Below, piece by piece: positions 46,560 through 58,117 of a stretch of 64,000 nucleotides of DNA. A program made the translations under genes and the position numbers. Source of the DNA: Xenopus tropicalis (Eukaryota > Chordata > Amphibia > Anura > Pipidae). The notes beneath the pieces are model-generated. The model was not told where the DNA came from, ran no database searches, and saw nothing but the letters and a program-made list of their open reading frames with translations. How positions within the stretch are numbered: position 1 is the stretch's first letter; the number at the start of each line of letters is the position of its first letter. Location: the NCBI RefSeq assembly GCF_000004195.4, contig NC_030678.2, positions 87,084,904-87,148,903 on the forward strand, read 5' to 3'.

Positions 46560-47360
46560 GAGGAAAGAAGATTTATCAGCCCTCTCACAAACACCACCCT
46601 CCCCCATCCAACACATATACCCCCACACCAACACCACCCTTCCACCTCCTCACTGACAATCACAAGCACCCTCCAGCACACACACCCTGACTGACACCAC
46701 CCTTACACCCCTCACCAACACCAACCTTCCCACAGATGCATAAACCACACCCTTAACAATACAAACACCCACGCAGCCTCCACCCCCTCACCAACACAAT
46801 CGCACACCCACCCCATCAAATACACATCCACCCTTCCAAGCACCAAACAACACCATTCTCCCAACCCCCCCACCAATATACAGACCCACCCACCCTCCCA
46901 AGCATCAACCAACACTATTCTCACAACCCCCCACCAATATACAGACCCACCCTCTCACCAACACATACACCCGCCCACCACCTAAATGACCCATGCATCC
47001 ACCATCCTACCCCACTCACCGAAAAACAAACCTGCCCTACAACCTTCCCACCCCCCACTGACCCACTGACAAACGCACCACCTCAAAGACACAACCTCCG
47101 AGGCACCCATACACCTCTTCATCAACACACTCCCTCAATGACACACCCACCCTCTCAACCCCTCACTGACACTCACTGACACCTACCCCTCACCCGCACC
47201 CACCCTCCCACCCCCTCACCCGCACCCACCCTCCCACCCCCTCACCCGCACCCACCCTCCCACCCCCTCACCCGCACCCACCCTCCCACCCCCTCACCCG
47301 CACCCACCCCCTCACCCGCACCCACCCTCCCTCACCCGCACCCCCTCACCCGCACCCACC
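46560..47360. repeat. G-poor CA/CCC-rich low-complexity tract with minisatellites
   Basis: Over about 800 bp the plus strand has almost no G and is made of CACC, CCCACC and CACAC words. Positions 47186-47330 contain a tandem of about 26 bp (CTCACCCGCACCCACCCTCC plus CACCCC), repeated at least four times, then shortened variants to 47357. A 62-bp duplication with ACCAATATACAGACCCACCC occurs at 46832-46952. The minus strand is full of GGG/GGGG runs. Reading frames here reflect composition. Confidence 0.92.
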
Positions 47361-48646
47361 CTCCTTCTCCTTTAAGGGGATTTTAGATCCCTTGTGCACC
47401 TAGACCTTTATTTAGCAGCACCACAGCACAGCCACCAAAGAGCTCCCTGCTGTCTCCCTTGATTGCGTCTCTGCTGCCTTTACCACCACCTTCCCCAATG
47501 CTATCCTTCATCACGTCACCACCTACCCTCGCCGTCTTCCCCGAGCAGTTCCCCAATGCCTTCCCCAAATGCTCCCTGCTACATTCTCATAGCGGCTCCC
47601 TGAAGTCTTCCTTAGTCACGTCCTCTTACTTTATAAATGCAAATAAAGGAAGAGTGGTAAAGGCTCAATGTCTAAATGAACAGTAACAAGGCATCAAGTG
47701 TGCCATATTCACTGGTCTGGTTTGACCCATCCTCAAAATAAACCATTTTTATTTCTACCCATAAAATAGTGTCGTCTCCTATACTTTCCTTTTAATAATG
47801 TACACTCTGTCTCCATTTTTGAACCTGTTTCCCTTTGTTGAAAAATTAGTTAAACTTTTTGTGAATTTGTGAAACACAGAAAATCACAAGCAACAAACAA
47901 AAATTTTCTGCAGCTAATTTTTGCAGCCATTTCACAAAAAATCTGCCAATGGCAAAATGTGTAAATTTGCTGCTGAAAATTACCAAATAATTTTTCACAA
48001 AGGTACTTACAATATGCAGGATGTGCCTTATGGCACAGCCTATGGGACAGTATGCAAAGAACTTTAATTTTATAGAAAAGCCTTACTGTGATTAAAAGCC
48101 AGACTTTTCTTTTTCGATTTACTGGCTATTTAATGTAAATAGGCATACATTCGCTCTATCTTGTTTTGCTGCTTTAATTTGCATACACTGAACAAGGGAA
48201 TTTCTGCTAAAGGACAATCGCTGTATAATCACTGTATATACACAGCTCATAACAAAGAAACAGGCAAGCAAACAAAAAAGTGCCACAAAATAACAGCAAA
48301 AATGAGTCAGAGGAGGATAAAAGCCAATGTATTTTTCATGCAATATCTGCTCATTGGGAAAACTGTCTCCATACAAAAAACTGGTATTATTTTTGTTTAC
48401 AAAAGGCTGAAGTTTATAACTGCGTACTTTGAAAATGGTGCCCCAACCATTCTGACTGACGAAGCCTATTGCTCTACTATGTGTGGATTTAACTTACATA
48501 GCTTTCATTTCTAAACACTGGTGTTTCCCCTTTCCCCTGTGTTTTTAACTGTCTTATGAAACACAGCACTGCATACACCAGTAGAACTGTATAATTAACA
48601 TTTACAAATTAACATTTTTAATATGCATTTAGATCTTGGTCTTGTG
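47361..48646. other. Anonymous DNA
   Basis: Around 47880-48000 lie GCAAATTTTC-like words (TTTTCTGCAGCTAATTTTTG, TTTCACAAAAAATC) that may be a decayed GCGAA-family copy. Nothing else is supported. Confidence 0.35.
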
Positions 48647-48791
48647 CAGGGTTGCTACCTTTTGCCGTGGCTAACCCCAGGCAGTGTGCCGGGATGTGAC
48701 ATAACTGGGCGGGGCAGTGAAATCATGTGGGCAAGGCTATGACATCATGGGGTGGGCTGTCTGGGTCAAAACTGGATAGGTGGCAACCCTA
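48647..48791. mobile_element. hAT-like MITE, about 145 bp
   Basis: The left CAGGGTTGCTACC and the complement of the right end TAGGGTTGCCACC form an inverted repeat. Flanks GTCTTGTG and GTCTCATG match at six of eight positions, consistent with an old 8-bp duplication. Confidence 0.7.
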
Positions 48792-50083
48792 GTCTCATGT
48801 CTTCAAAAATAACAGGGCTAGATTTGCTGAGCTGGTAGAGCATGGGACAAGGGTCATATCTTGTAGAGACATCTGTGAAATACAAATAACAGTACAATTT
48901 ATCTATCAATGTAAAATATAAGGATTTGTGGGGCCACTGATGCACTTAGTTACATCACTCATGATTTCACTAATAACAAATTATATAGAACAATGCATGG
49001 CCTATTGCAGATGTCCCATAGCGACCAATCAGTGACTGGCATTTTTCAGCCAGCTGCATGTGGAAAAATGAATGCAGCAAATGTTGATGAATGACCCCCA
49101 GTGTGGGGTTCTATGATCATGTAAAAGCACAAGGCCACAAGGATGAGTGCTTCTCTGTAGGTTAAGGAATTCTGAGACATGGAACTCTATTACCTCAGCT
49201 GCTGCACTGACCAGTATAACAGGTTACACCCAGCAGCTTAGCTGGGATTTGGAGGATGGCCGCACTGCATCTGTCAGCATAAAAATGCTTGAGACAAGGA
49301 ATTGGTGCCAGTGATTCTTAACCATTAACAGTAGCAGAGCAGGTACTCACTTGAGTTCAACAAATAGTAAGGCAATAATACATGAGTGGTCTAGTAACAG
49401 TAGTAAGTACAAGGGATCAAGCACCTGCATGATTTAAAACTTGTAACCCTAACCAATGGAGATATACCTTCTAGCCTGAATCCTTTTGCAGCTGAGATTT
49501 CCTACATTTAGGCATGGTACTCCACATTACTTTAGATGCTGATCTTGCTAGCTGACCTATCTTACTCCACCTCATGTTTTCTGTCTATCTATATAATATA
49601 TTATACTTACTACTTTATCTTTGGGGCAAGTATTCAAACAAAAGTCCAAACAATAATATTAATATTATACTGCCCAGAAACCCTCACTCCTGTTCCCAGG
49701 AAAAGCACATAAGAAAATCCTGAATCATAAAAATTGAGGGCACTTGACCTAAATGTAGCATTCATTTTAATCAATAAAAGATTAAAATAATGTATTGCAA
49801 TCACATATTACAAGAGTAATGCCCTAAGTGTATCTTGGCCTGTTTCTGTTTCTCTATCCACTGAAATTCGCTGCAGTAGGTCTTTACACAGTGTCACCAG
49901 CATGAGGAATTCAAGGAGACAATCAGCTTTGAGGGTTCTTGTCTTTTAATGAGACCAGTGTTTTTTTTCAGTTGGTCAGGAAGTGTATTCACATATATAA
50001 AAATATTGTATAGACAGACTCCCTTTTAACGGGCCACTGTACCCTCACTTTTTCCTAAAGGGGTTTTCTGTGAAAACACAGAA
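48792..50083. other. Anonymous DNA with a MITE half copy
   Basis: 49020-49103 looks like the right half of the fold-back family at 33970. Otherwise no gene or element. Confidence 0.35.
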
Positions 50084-50801
50084 TGTTGTTGTCAGGAACA
50101 CACCACTCTCAGACGTGCCTGACACCGGGATGGGGAGCCAAGGGCTTTCACACAGGTTAGACTAACATCAAGCACTCAAACACACCATCGCCCCAAATAA
50201 CTATTTGCTGCCACCATCTATCATTAACAGGCGATAGAAACCTAATACACAAATATATCACACAAGTGTTCTCTCACTGTAAGTAGGGTTAGTTTCTACT
50301 AATTCAACACACTCCAGCAGCCACAGGGTTAAAATTACAGTCAAACTCACTCTCCTGGTAGCAGCCCACTAGTTAATTAGCATCTACACAGAACTTGCCC
50401 TCTACTCAATACACATACAACTACATTTAAGCCCGAGCATTTATACAAGGTACGTGGGAATCTTTATAGAGCCAAAGGACAGAACTTATTAAATTTTATA
50501 TTTAATATTACAAGAGTAAACAGTGCATTTTAAAAAGATGTTACAAAAAGAGACATACACATACAAACAGTATATAAAATAAAAGGAAAGAAAACACAGA
50601 GAAACCCTAAGTACGTTACCAAGTTATCTTTTGTGTCCTCCTGAGGCAAGAGTTTGAAAAATTAAACTCACACTCCAACAGAAATTTGGAACCTCAAAAT
50701 ATGAGCTAAAGAATACCTGGGCATGTGTGCTTTTTATGTGCCACTGGGCCCCTCCCTCATTACAATATTCATGAGGAGGGAGTGGCCGGGAACTTGTCAC
50801 A
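50084..50801 (-). mobile_element. Possible Ty3/Gypsy-type 3' LTR remnant
   Basis: On the minus strand a polypurine run (AAGGGGGGGGGTGC, 50814-50802) is followed immediately by TGTGACAAGTTCC. About 718 bp later the strand reads TTCCTGACAACA. A polypurine tract directly before a TGT...ACA segment of this length is the layout of a 3' LTR. A TATA-like CATAAAAAGC lies inside. No 5' LTR, primer-binding site or gag/pol was found and no 5-bp duplication is certain, so this is tentative. Confidence 0.4.
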
Positions 50802-51380
50802 GCACCCCCCCCCCTTGTAAAGAGCTAAACTTCTCATGCCAGTTTCTTGTCATTTAGTATTGGTACTTGCCAGTACCCAATATTATTATGAAAGGAGGGG
50901 CTTATTTTGACCCATATGTGGGTGATCAAAATGATACCAAACATGAGGGGCGTCTCATGTCCCAGTCCCCCAGAAACTATCCCTCCTAACTGGTGGGTAT
51001 AGGAAGTCCCTGTTTGGAATCATTGGGAAGCATGGGGCCTCCTCATAAACCATATATGATTTATAAGGATGTAAACCATAAAGCAAAGGAGATATGGATC
51101 CCTTACTATAATCCATATTTTTCTGTATGCTGTTCCCCCATGCAGTTCTAGGTCCACAACTGACCTTCTTTGATCAGCAGATCAAAGAAACCAATAGCCC
51201 CAGGTTTCCCGCCCAACAAATGGCTGGCTTCACATTGTTTGCTCCCTGGTCTCTGCGGGAGCCTAAGACCAGATGTGGATAGTGTTTATTGGGTTAATTA
51301 AGGGTGTCTGGTGGACACAAAGCAAAATGCTGCCAGGTTTAACAATTTACCATGCCAGGGCAATACTGCTGGCATGACAG
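50802..51380 (-). other. Possible internal 3' sequence of the LTR element
   Basis: This stretch is upstream of the polypurine run on the minus strand. It has no long frame and no recognised pol motif. Its right limit is arbitrary. Confidence 0.25.
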
Positions 51381-51595
51381 CTGTTTATTTATAATATGTC
51401 TCTGTACAACCTATAAGAAATCCTTTACTGATATACTGTAACTGCTATGGAGAGAACTATTCACAGCTCTATTCACCATGCCATGGGACTGGCAGGCTAT
51501 GCTCCCTTCTGGCTCCAAATTGTCCGCGAAAGAATGTATGGGGCAGAGAGGAACATGAAAATGCAGAAGAGAGTTGAAGAGTAAAAGGTTAATTG

Positions 51596-51984
51596 CAGTG
51601 ATGAGCGAATGGTAAAATGCGGCTACCACACAAATTTTTCCGACATGCTCAACTTTTTTGATGTGCAGAATTTATTTGATGCCCCATGCCTTTTTTTAAT
51701 GCCACTACAACAAATAACAGTGTGGCTAATGATGAGCAAATATGTCCCATTTGCAAATCTTTCAAAAGATTTACGAAATGGCAACAAAATGTGTTGCGCA
51801 CAACAATTCTTTAATGGGAGACAATTTTTTTTTGGCGCAAGACAATTCTTTTGTTGAGAGACAATTCTTTTTGATGTGAGAGACAATTCTTTTGGCTGTT
51901 TAATGAAAAAATCCACCAATGGCGAAAAGCAGAGATTCGCAGCGAATCCATGCCTGCCAATTTTTTTTCACCAATCACTAGTGG
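51596..51984 (-). repeat. AGTGATGAGCGAA-family repeat with inverted tandem units
   Basis: It starts AGTGATGAGCGAATGG and ends CACCAATCACTA. Units of GAGACAATTCTTTT repeat about five times (51805-51895). They are the complement of the AAAAGAATAG-type unit at 29478, so the array sits in the opposite orientation. Confidence 0.75.
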
Positions 51985-54227
51985 GGACATATACTGTATG
52001 TTCCATAATATAATACAGAAATTGACCAAACTATCTTAAAACAATTGGTGTATGTCCCTAGCATTAGGCTTGAGTGATTTATGAGGTAACCTTTTTAGTA
52101 ATAAGCAATACAATGTGAAGGCCTCATTTCTGCTCACTGTGCAAATTCACTGTGATAATTACACGGTCTCATTGTTTTCACATTGTGCACTGTTGCTTGA
52201 CACTTTTTTCAAGATTCACTCAATTAGCCAATACAGTGACAGATACCTACCCATGTCACTAGCAATAGACTTGTACCAACAACTCTGCCAACACCCTGTG
52301 TCCAGTTATTCCTTTATCTAATGCAAATATTAAGAGAAAGACTGGCAATTATAATTTTGTTCTAGACACTGGAAGGTCAGCTAGTTTAACAAGGTGTGAG
52401 CTTTTGCTGGGATTTTAAACCAGGGACCATCCAGTTTCTAGGTGCCTTTCCCTAACCACTGGTCCAGAATATTAACTATGTTGGACCATTATTTCGGCAC
52501 ATATGACCAATAAGCTCCAGTTCCATCAGAAGTAGCCATGTCAGCGGCCAATACCTACCAACATATACCAAGTTTTAGTCATGTTTGATAATCATCTTGC
52601 AAGTATACAGGACAGCAAACAACCAAGGGAGTTGCCTGACATCACAAATGTGATAGAACTGGAGCAACCAGTAAAGCAGAGGGACACAAACTTTTTTTAC
52701 TTTCAAGTTTAGAAATTTATTAGAAATGTTCACTTTCCACTTTATGCACATTTAAGACAGCAATTGTATCTCCTGGGTTATTATTCCATGGATTTATCAT
52801 ATTTTAAAGTAGTATTTACTATTCCTGCCATTGTGTCAATATTTGAATGACCTTAAGACCTTCCAGTCTTTCTCTTTATAAGTCAATCTCACTACTGTGC
52901 CATGTTACAGTTCCGCACTTAGTTATCTTTTGTTTAAACATGCTGTGTGATTTGTTGGTATCCTACACAGAAAAAGACATTATTAATTATAGGTTACATT
53001 TTCAATGGCTTGCAGTACATTATCCATTTATGTGTGTTTTTCTCTCTCTCTTTAATAATCACAGAACAGTAAAGACAGTTTTTCCTTTAGTAAAATCTTT
53101 CATTGAGCAGCACTTGGTAATCAGCCGTCACTGGCATGGTAATTACAATGGTAAGCTGGTGGCTCTCTATGCAAAGCCCTCTTGTTGAAGCATGCATCTG
53201 CAGTTTTGATGAGCTAATGCCAGGGTGCCATCTTCCAGAGTCTCATAAGCCGCACATGCAGTATTGTATAGAGTGGCTCGCTGTCTCTCCATATAATATT
53301 TTCACTTCTCACACTTTCCCTACCACTGTGAATAATGACATTTCTGTTTACACCCATCGGGACTCTGCTATACAAAGAACATTCACATTTTCTTCCTTTT
53401 AATGAAATGGGTCGACAATTTCTAGTTTTTCTTGCAGGGTGAGGAAATGTGTGTGTATGTGTTGGGGGGGGGGGGCGGTGAAAGATGCTATAATTATTAG
53501 CAAGAGCTAATTAGAGAAAAGGGAAGAGGTATCTATGTTCAGTAAAAATTATTTTTCCCTTTCCCTTCTGTCTTGATAAACACCTGCAGGAAGCTACATA
53601 ACCAGTAATTATTTTTGCTGCGAAATAGCCCTAAAGGTGTGAAGTTATTAGTTACAGTTTCAATTATTTACATATCAATCAAGGCAAATTGTCAGGTTTG
53701 AGAATGGCTGGTGACAAACCAGTCCCATAACATACACAGTCGTAAGAACAAGTGAAATTATGGGAAGCTGCTGAGTGATAAGCAATGCATTTTACTAACA
53801 CTTTAGCACTATCTCTGAGGCGTTTGTCACAATAGCAAGGGACATTATTTAGTAATGGAGTGATGAGAACAGAGCTCTACAAAATATAATCCAAACATGC
53901 AGGCAACCACTTTTTAATAAAAAATACACGTATGCTAACAAAACTAGTGTTTAAAAAAAAAAAACACATTATTTATTTATAGATCCCCTATGCCTCATCT
54001 GTCTCTTATCGTTCCATAAGTATTTGTAAAAAATATTAAAATGATCGTTTCTATAATGACATAACTCACTCAAGCCTTGCACAATTAGTTATAGCCAAGC
54101 CACAGTTAACACCTCCTATGGCCTCTTTATTGTATTATTATCCCCTTTAGGATAACGGCATGTGGTTGTATCAGTTATAGTCAGGTATAGAAGTTTAAGA
54201 AGATCAAATCCATCTTCCACAAACTTG
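51985..54227. other. Mostly single-copy DNA, candidate conserved block
   Basis: No gene recognised. A G12 run lies at 53463-53474. The segment about 53480-53760 has many TAATTA/ATTAG words and no repeat ends, as vertebrate developmental enhancers often do. Conservation is untested. Confidence 0.3.
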
Positions 54228-54558
54228 TACAGGTATTGGATCCCTTATCAGAAAACCCGTTATCCAGAAAGTTCCGAATTACGGAAAGACCATCTCCCAT
54301 AGACTCCATTAGAACGAACTAATTCTAATTTTTAAAAATGATTTCCTTTTTCTCTGTAATAATAAGACAGTACCTTGTACTTGGTCCCAACTAAGATATA
54401 ATTAATCCTTATTGGAGGCAAAACAAGCCTATTGAGTTTATTAATTATTTTAATGATTTTTATCAGACTTAAATTGTGAAGATCCAAATTATGGAAAGAT
54501 CCCTTATCCAGAAAACCCCAGGTGCTGAGCATTCTGGATAACAAGTCCCATACCTGTA
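54228..54558 (+). mobile_element. TACAGGTAT-family MITE, full copy, 331 bp
   Basis: Starts TACAGGTATTGGATCCC and ends GGTCCCATACCTGTA-like (AAGTCCCATACCTGTA). Key internal blocks are CGTTATCCAGAAAGTTCCGA, CAGTACCTTGTACTTGGTCC and CCTTATTGGAGGCAAAAC. No coding capacity. Confidence 0.87.
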
Positions 54559-54833
54559 TATACATTTCCTGACAATTGCTTGGGCTAGTGTTTTTCAGGT
54601 GGTAGTTGCCTGCAAAAGTGGTCAGATGCGTTTTAATGCAACTATCATCTGATTCCAATGTAAAATTCTTTGAGGGGAGGTTTCAGGGACTTTGGTCCCC
54701 CCAAAAGAGTCCTATGTTACAAAAAACAAATCACTAGGGTGTATAGCAAATTATTTGTAGAAGCATTTGATTTGGAGAAGAATAAAGATTGAGAGATGGA
54801 GAGATACAAATATATGTAAAAACTACATCAGTA

Positions 54834-55156
54834 TACAGGTATGGGAACCGCTATCTGAAAAAACCCGTTATCCAGAAAGCTCTGGGAATTAGGGAAGGCC
54901 ATCTCCCATAGACTCCATTTTAATCAAATAATTCATATATTTTCATTTTTTTGTCTGTAATAATAAAACAGTACTTTGTACATGATCCCAAATAAAATAT
55001 AGTTAATCCTTATTGGAGGCAAAACAATACTACTGGGTTTATTTAGTGTTAAATGATTTTTAGTAGACCAAGTATGGTGATCCACTTTACAGAAAGACCC
55101 AATTTCCAGAAAACCCCAGCTTCAAAGCATTCTGGATAACATTTCCCATACCTGTA
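54834..55156 (+). mobile_element. TACAGGTAT-family MITE, full copy, 323 bp
   Basis: Starts TACAGGTATGGGAACCG and ends TTCCCATACCTGTA. It has the same orientation and internal blocks as the copy 275 bp upstream, differing by scattered substitutions. Confidence 0.87.
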
Positions 55157-57408
55157 TATACTAGAATACAATGCAGGAATACCATATTTGTTATTTTATA
55201 TAGATCCAATGGTTCTTCTTATCTTAATCCACCCCCTGAAAATATTCTCTATATTAGAGTTGAATGTGATATTGCTTTGAGTATAGTCTATTGCTGTTTT
55301 GATTTACTAAATCAGCATTCACAATTTTTCTAGGGTACAGTGCTATGGTTTAAACAACCTTGATCCAGCCACTGCTCAAAACATCCCTTAGGGCAACAGC
55401 AGGAGGCAATTTTGGCTGTTTTGTCCTAGTAGCCATTACTACCTCCATGGGCAGGCGACAAATGCTCAAAATTGGCCATTTTGACTTGTATAGAAATCAG
55501 ATGTACAGATGCATTTACTTGTCAAGCAATTGTCATTCAGAAATGCGTCAGCAAGTGACAGAATGCTATGAAGAGCCCCACATGCCATTTACCATAATGT
55601 GCCCTATTACCAGCCTCCACCGCCCCCCTCCCGTTCTAGCTTTTTTGCCTTTTCATTTCATGCTGTAAACTGTTGCGAAGCCGGTCAAGCACAGTTTGTT
55701 TGCTCTTTTGCTAACAGAGAGTCTTGATAATTCTCTCAAGCAATTAAGGCAGGTAATTTCTTCTCAATCAGACCCTATTTGAATATGGAAATGATTTTAA
55801 TTACTTGGAGTCAATATCATTTTATCACTAAAATGTGTTTGAATTAGGTCTTGCTGTATTTTCAGCACACTAATAAGCTGCAAGAAAATTGCATCTCATT
55901 TTTAACTTTCACTTGCTATCATTAGTTAGAATCGGCGTCCTGCTGATCATGATCCCTTTATTGAATGACTAATGGACTATCCTGCAGACATTTAGGGTTG
56001 TCACCTTCACTATTTTCTCTGCCAGCTATGCAAATTCCAATACGACATTTCCCTGTAACAATTGCTTTTTCATGATAATTTGGTTGTTCTGCCTAGGAAC
56101 AGTATGGCAACTACCACTACCAAGAGGCTGTGACAATATGTTCTGTAGAACATTAATACAAATTAAAGAAATATAAGCCCTTATTTTATGTAGGATATAG
56201 TTGTCATCCTAACCAGTCCCCTTTCTTTCTAATGATATCTTAACCCCTAACTTTTCATTTCACTTTTCATTACATCTGGGGCAGTAGCAAATAGATCCAG
56301 TTCCACTACAAGGAACCATAACACTTGATATAGGCTTTACCAAACATTCAGACACCTGCTGATGATTTACTGAGCTGCTGCTAATGGTGTGCCTACGAGA
56401 CAGTTTTTGCTCATATCTGCTTTATAAGTCTAATATTTTTGTTGTGCCGTGTTCACATTATCCTGTTAAGACAAGAATGTCTGCAGCCTAAGGCCCATGG
56501 AACACAGGGATTTGTGAAAGCTGCAATACTCACAGGGAGGGCCACAGCGATCAAACCGCTCATCTTCAATAGCAGCCATTTCTCATGCAATGGGAAATCC
56601 TTTGCCTTTGACAGACATGAGCACTGTGAAATAGGGGTTTACTCATGAGCACAGAAGTCAGCATTTGCTTAAGTGATACCCAAAAAACATTGCTAGTGTG
56701 TGTCAGAGGCAACGCATGCCCCATTTAAGCAAATGGTAAGCAGCTATCTATGGAACAGCCATTTACATGACCATGGTTCTCCCTGAAATAAATAGGGAAA
56801 TCACAAATGTCTCTCTACCAAACGTTTAATAAAATGTGGGCTTGCCTCAACCTCACCTACATGGCAAAAAAATGATTATTAATAAATTAGCATTTTGTGT
56901 AGAGCCACATTTTACTAAATGAAAAAAAAATACTTAATTTGTTTTTTGCAGTCTTGTGATTACAGAATAAAAACAGACAAAAATAATTAATCTTGGTCAT
57001 TCTGTCCCTTCTGTCACCAAATCATCATTTCTTTGCATTTATGTAGTTTCTCTTACATTCAGGGCTATGGCACAAGAACTGATGATTGGCACTGCCGAGT
57101 AGCAAAATAAAAAAAAAAAAGCAAGGGTTTGCAACGGGTCTTTTCTCATTGACAGTAATTGGCAGAGCTGTAAGTAGCCTTAGGTCTGCAACTGTCGATC
57201 CAAAGAGGCACACTAAGGCAATCAAAAGCCCTTGTGTGCCATAGTCATTAGAGTTTTTTTATTTCTTGAATTCACTACCAGTTAAATCAGACGTTATTCC
57301 CTGCAAATATTCTACTGATTCCAGAAGGTACTGCTTGCTCTAAAGTACAATCATGGGTACCAGTGATTTTTTCTAACTTGAACTGGGCATTTAGACTTCA
57401 GCATGACA
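55157..57408. other. Mostly single-copy DNA, candidate conserved block
   Basis: Positions about 55670-55990 lack transposon ends and contain several homeodomain-type words (CAATTAAGG, TTTTAATTACTTGG, CATTAGTTAG). Nothing coding is recognised. Confidence 0.3.
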
Positions 57409-57828
57409 TTAAAGGAAAAAGAAAGTCAAAGTCACTTGGGGGTGCCAAAATGTTAGGCACCCCCAAGTGACTTTGACCACCTACCTTTTACCCCGGGCTG
57501 GTGCCCCTGTGAGGAGAGAACAGCACCAGCCCGGGGTAGCTGCCGGCGCTTCCTTCTTCCTGATTCGCTGCGCGCGCATGCGCAGTAGAGTGAAAAGCCG
57601 AACTTAAACATTAAAGTCGGCTTTTCACTCTACTGCGCATGTGCCCACCGCTGGCATTTCAGCAACGGAAGCAGGAAGAAGGAAGCGATCCGCTCCAGGT
57701 ACCCCGGGCTGGTGCTGTTTTCTCCTAACAGGGGCACCAGCCCGGGGTAAAAGGTAGGTGGTCAAAGTCACTTGGGGGTGCCTAACATTTTGGCACCCCA
57801 AGTGATTTTGCCTTTCGTTTTCCTTTAA
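57409..57828. mobile_element. T2-type multi-hairpin MITE, full copy, 420 bp
   Basis: TTAAAGGAAAA at the left and its complement at the right, with TTAA at both ends. The arms contain nested dyads: CACTTGGGGGTGCC...GGCACCCCCAAGTG, ACCCCGGGCTGGTGC...GCACCAGCCCGGGGT (present in both arms), and a central GAGTGAAAAGCCG...CGGCTTTTCACTC. The interior is GC- and CpG-richer than the flanks. Confidence 0.9.
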
Positions 57829-57875
57829 AATAAATAATAGACAATGTATATAAATTTTCTGTTCTTTTTTGTGTT

Positions 57876-58117
57876 GTATAGGAATGAGATCTAATAACTG
57901 GAAACCCGTTATCAATAAAGCTCCGAATTAAAGGAAGGTCATCTCCCATAGACTCTGCTTAAACAAATACTTCAACATTTTAAAACATATTTCTTTTTTT
58001 TCTATAATAATAATACAGTACCTTGTACTTGATCCAAACTAAGATATAATTGATCCGTATTTGAGTCAAAACAATCCTATTGGGTTTGTATTTTGGATAA
58101 TAGATCCCATACCTGTA
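57876..58117 (+). mobile_element. TACAGGTAT-family MITE, internally deleted copy
   Basis: It keeps GGAAACCCGTTATC, CCATCTCCCATAGACTC-like sequence, CAGTACCTTGTACTTGATCC and the right terminus GATCCCATACCTGTA. The left terminus is decayed and the last third is shortened. Confidence 0.78.

Noticed and set aside
46434..46924. Glycine/valine/tryptophan-rich frames on the minus strand
   Set aside because: They are translations of the GGTG/GGG-rich complement of a low-complexity tract, so composition explains them.
48161..48514. 117-codon plus-strand frame, Lys/Phe-rich
   Set aside because: It has no recognisable motif, an AT-rich composition matching the surroundings, and no splice or promoter context.
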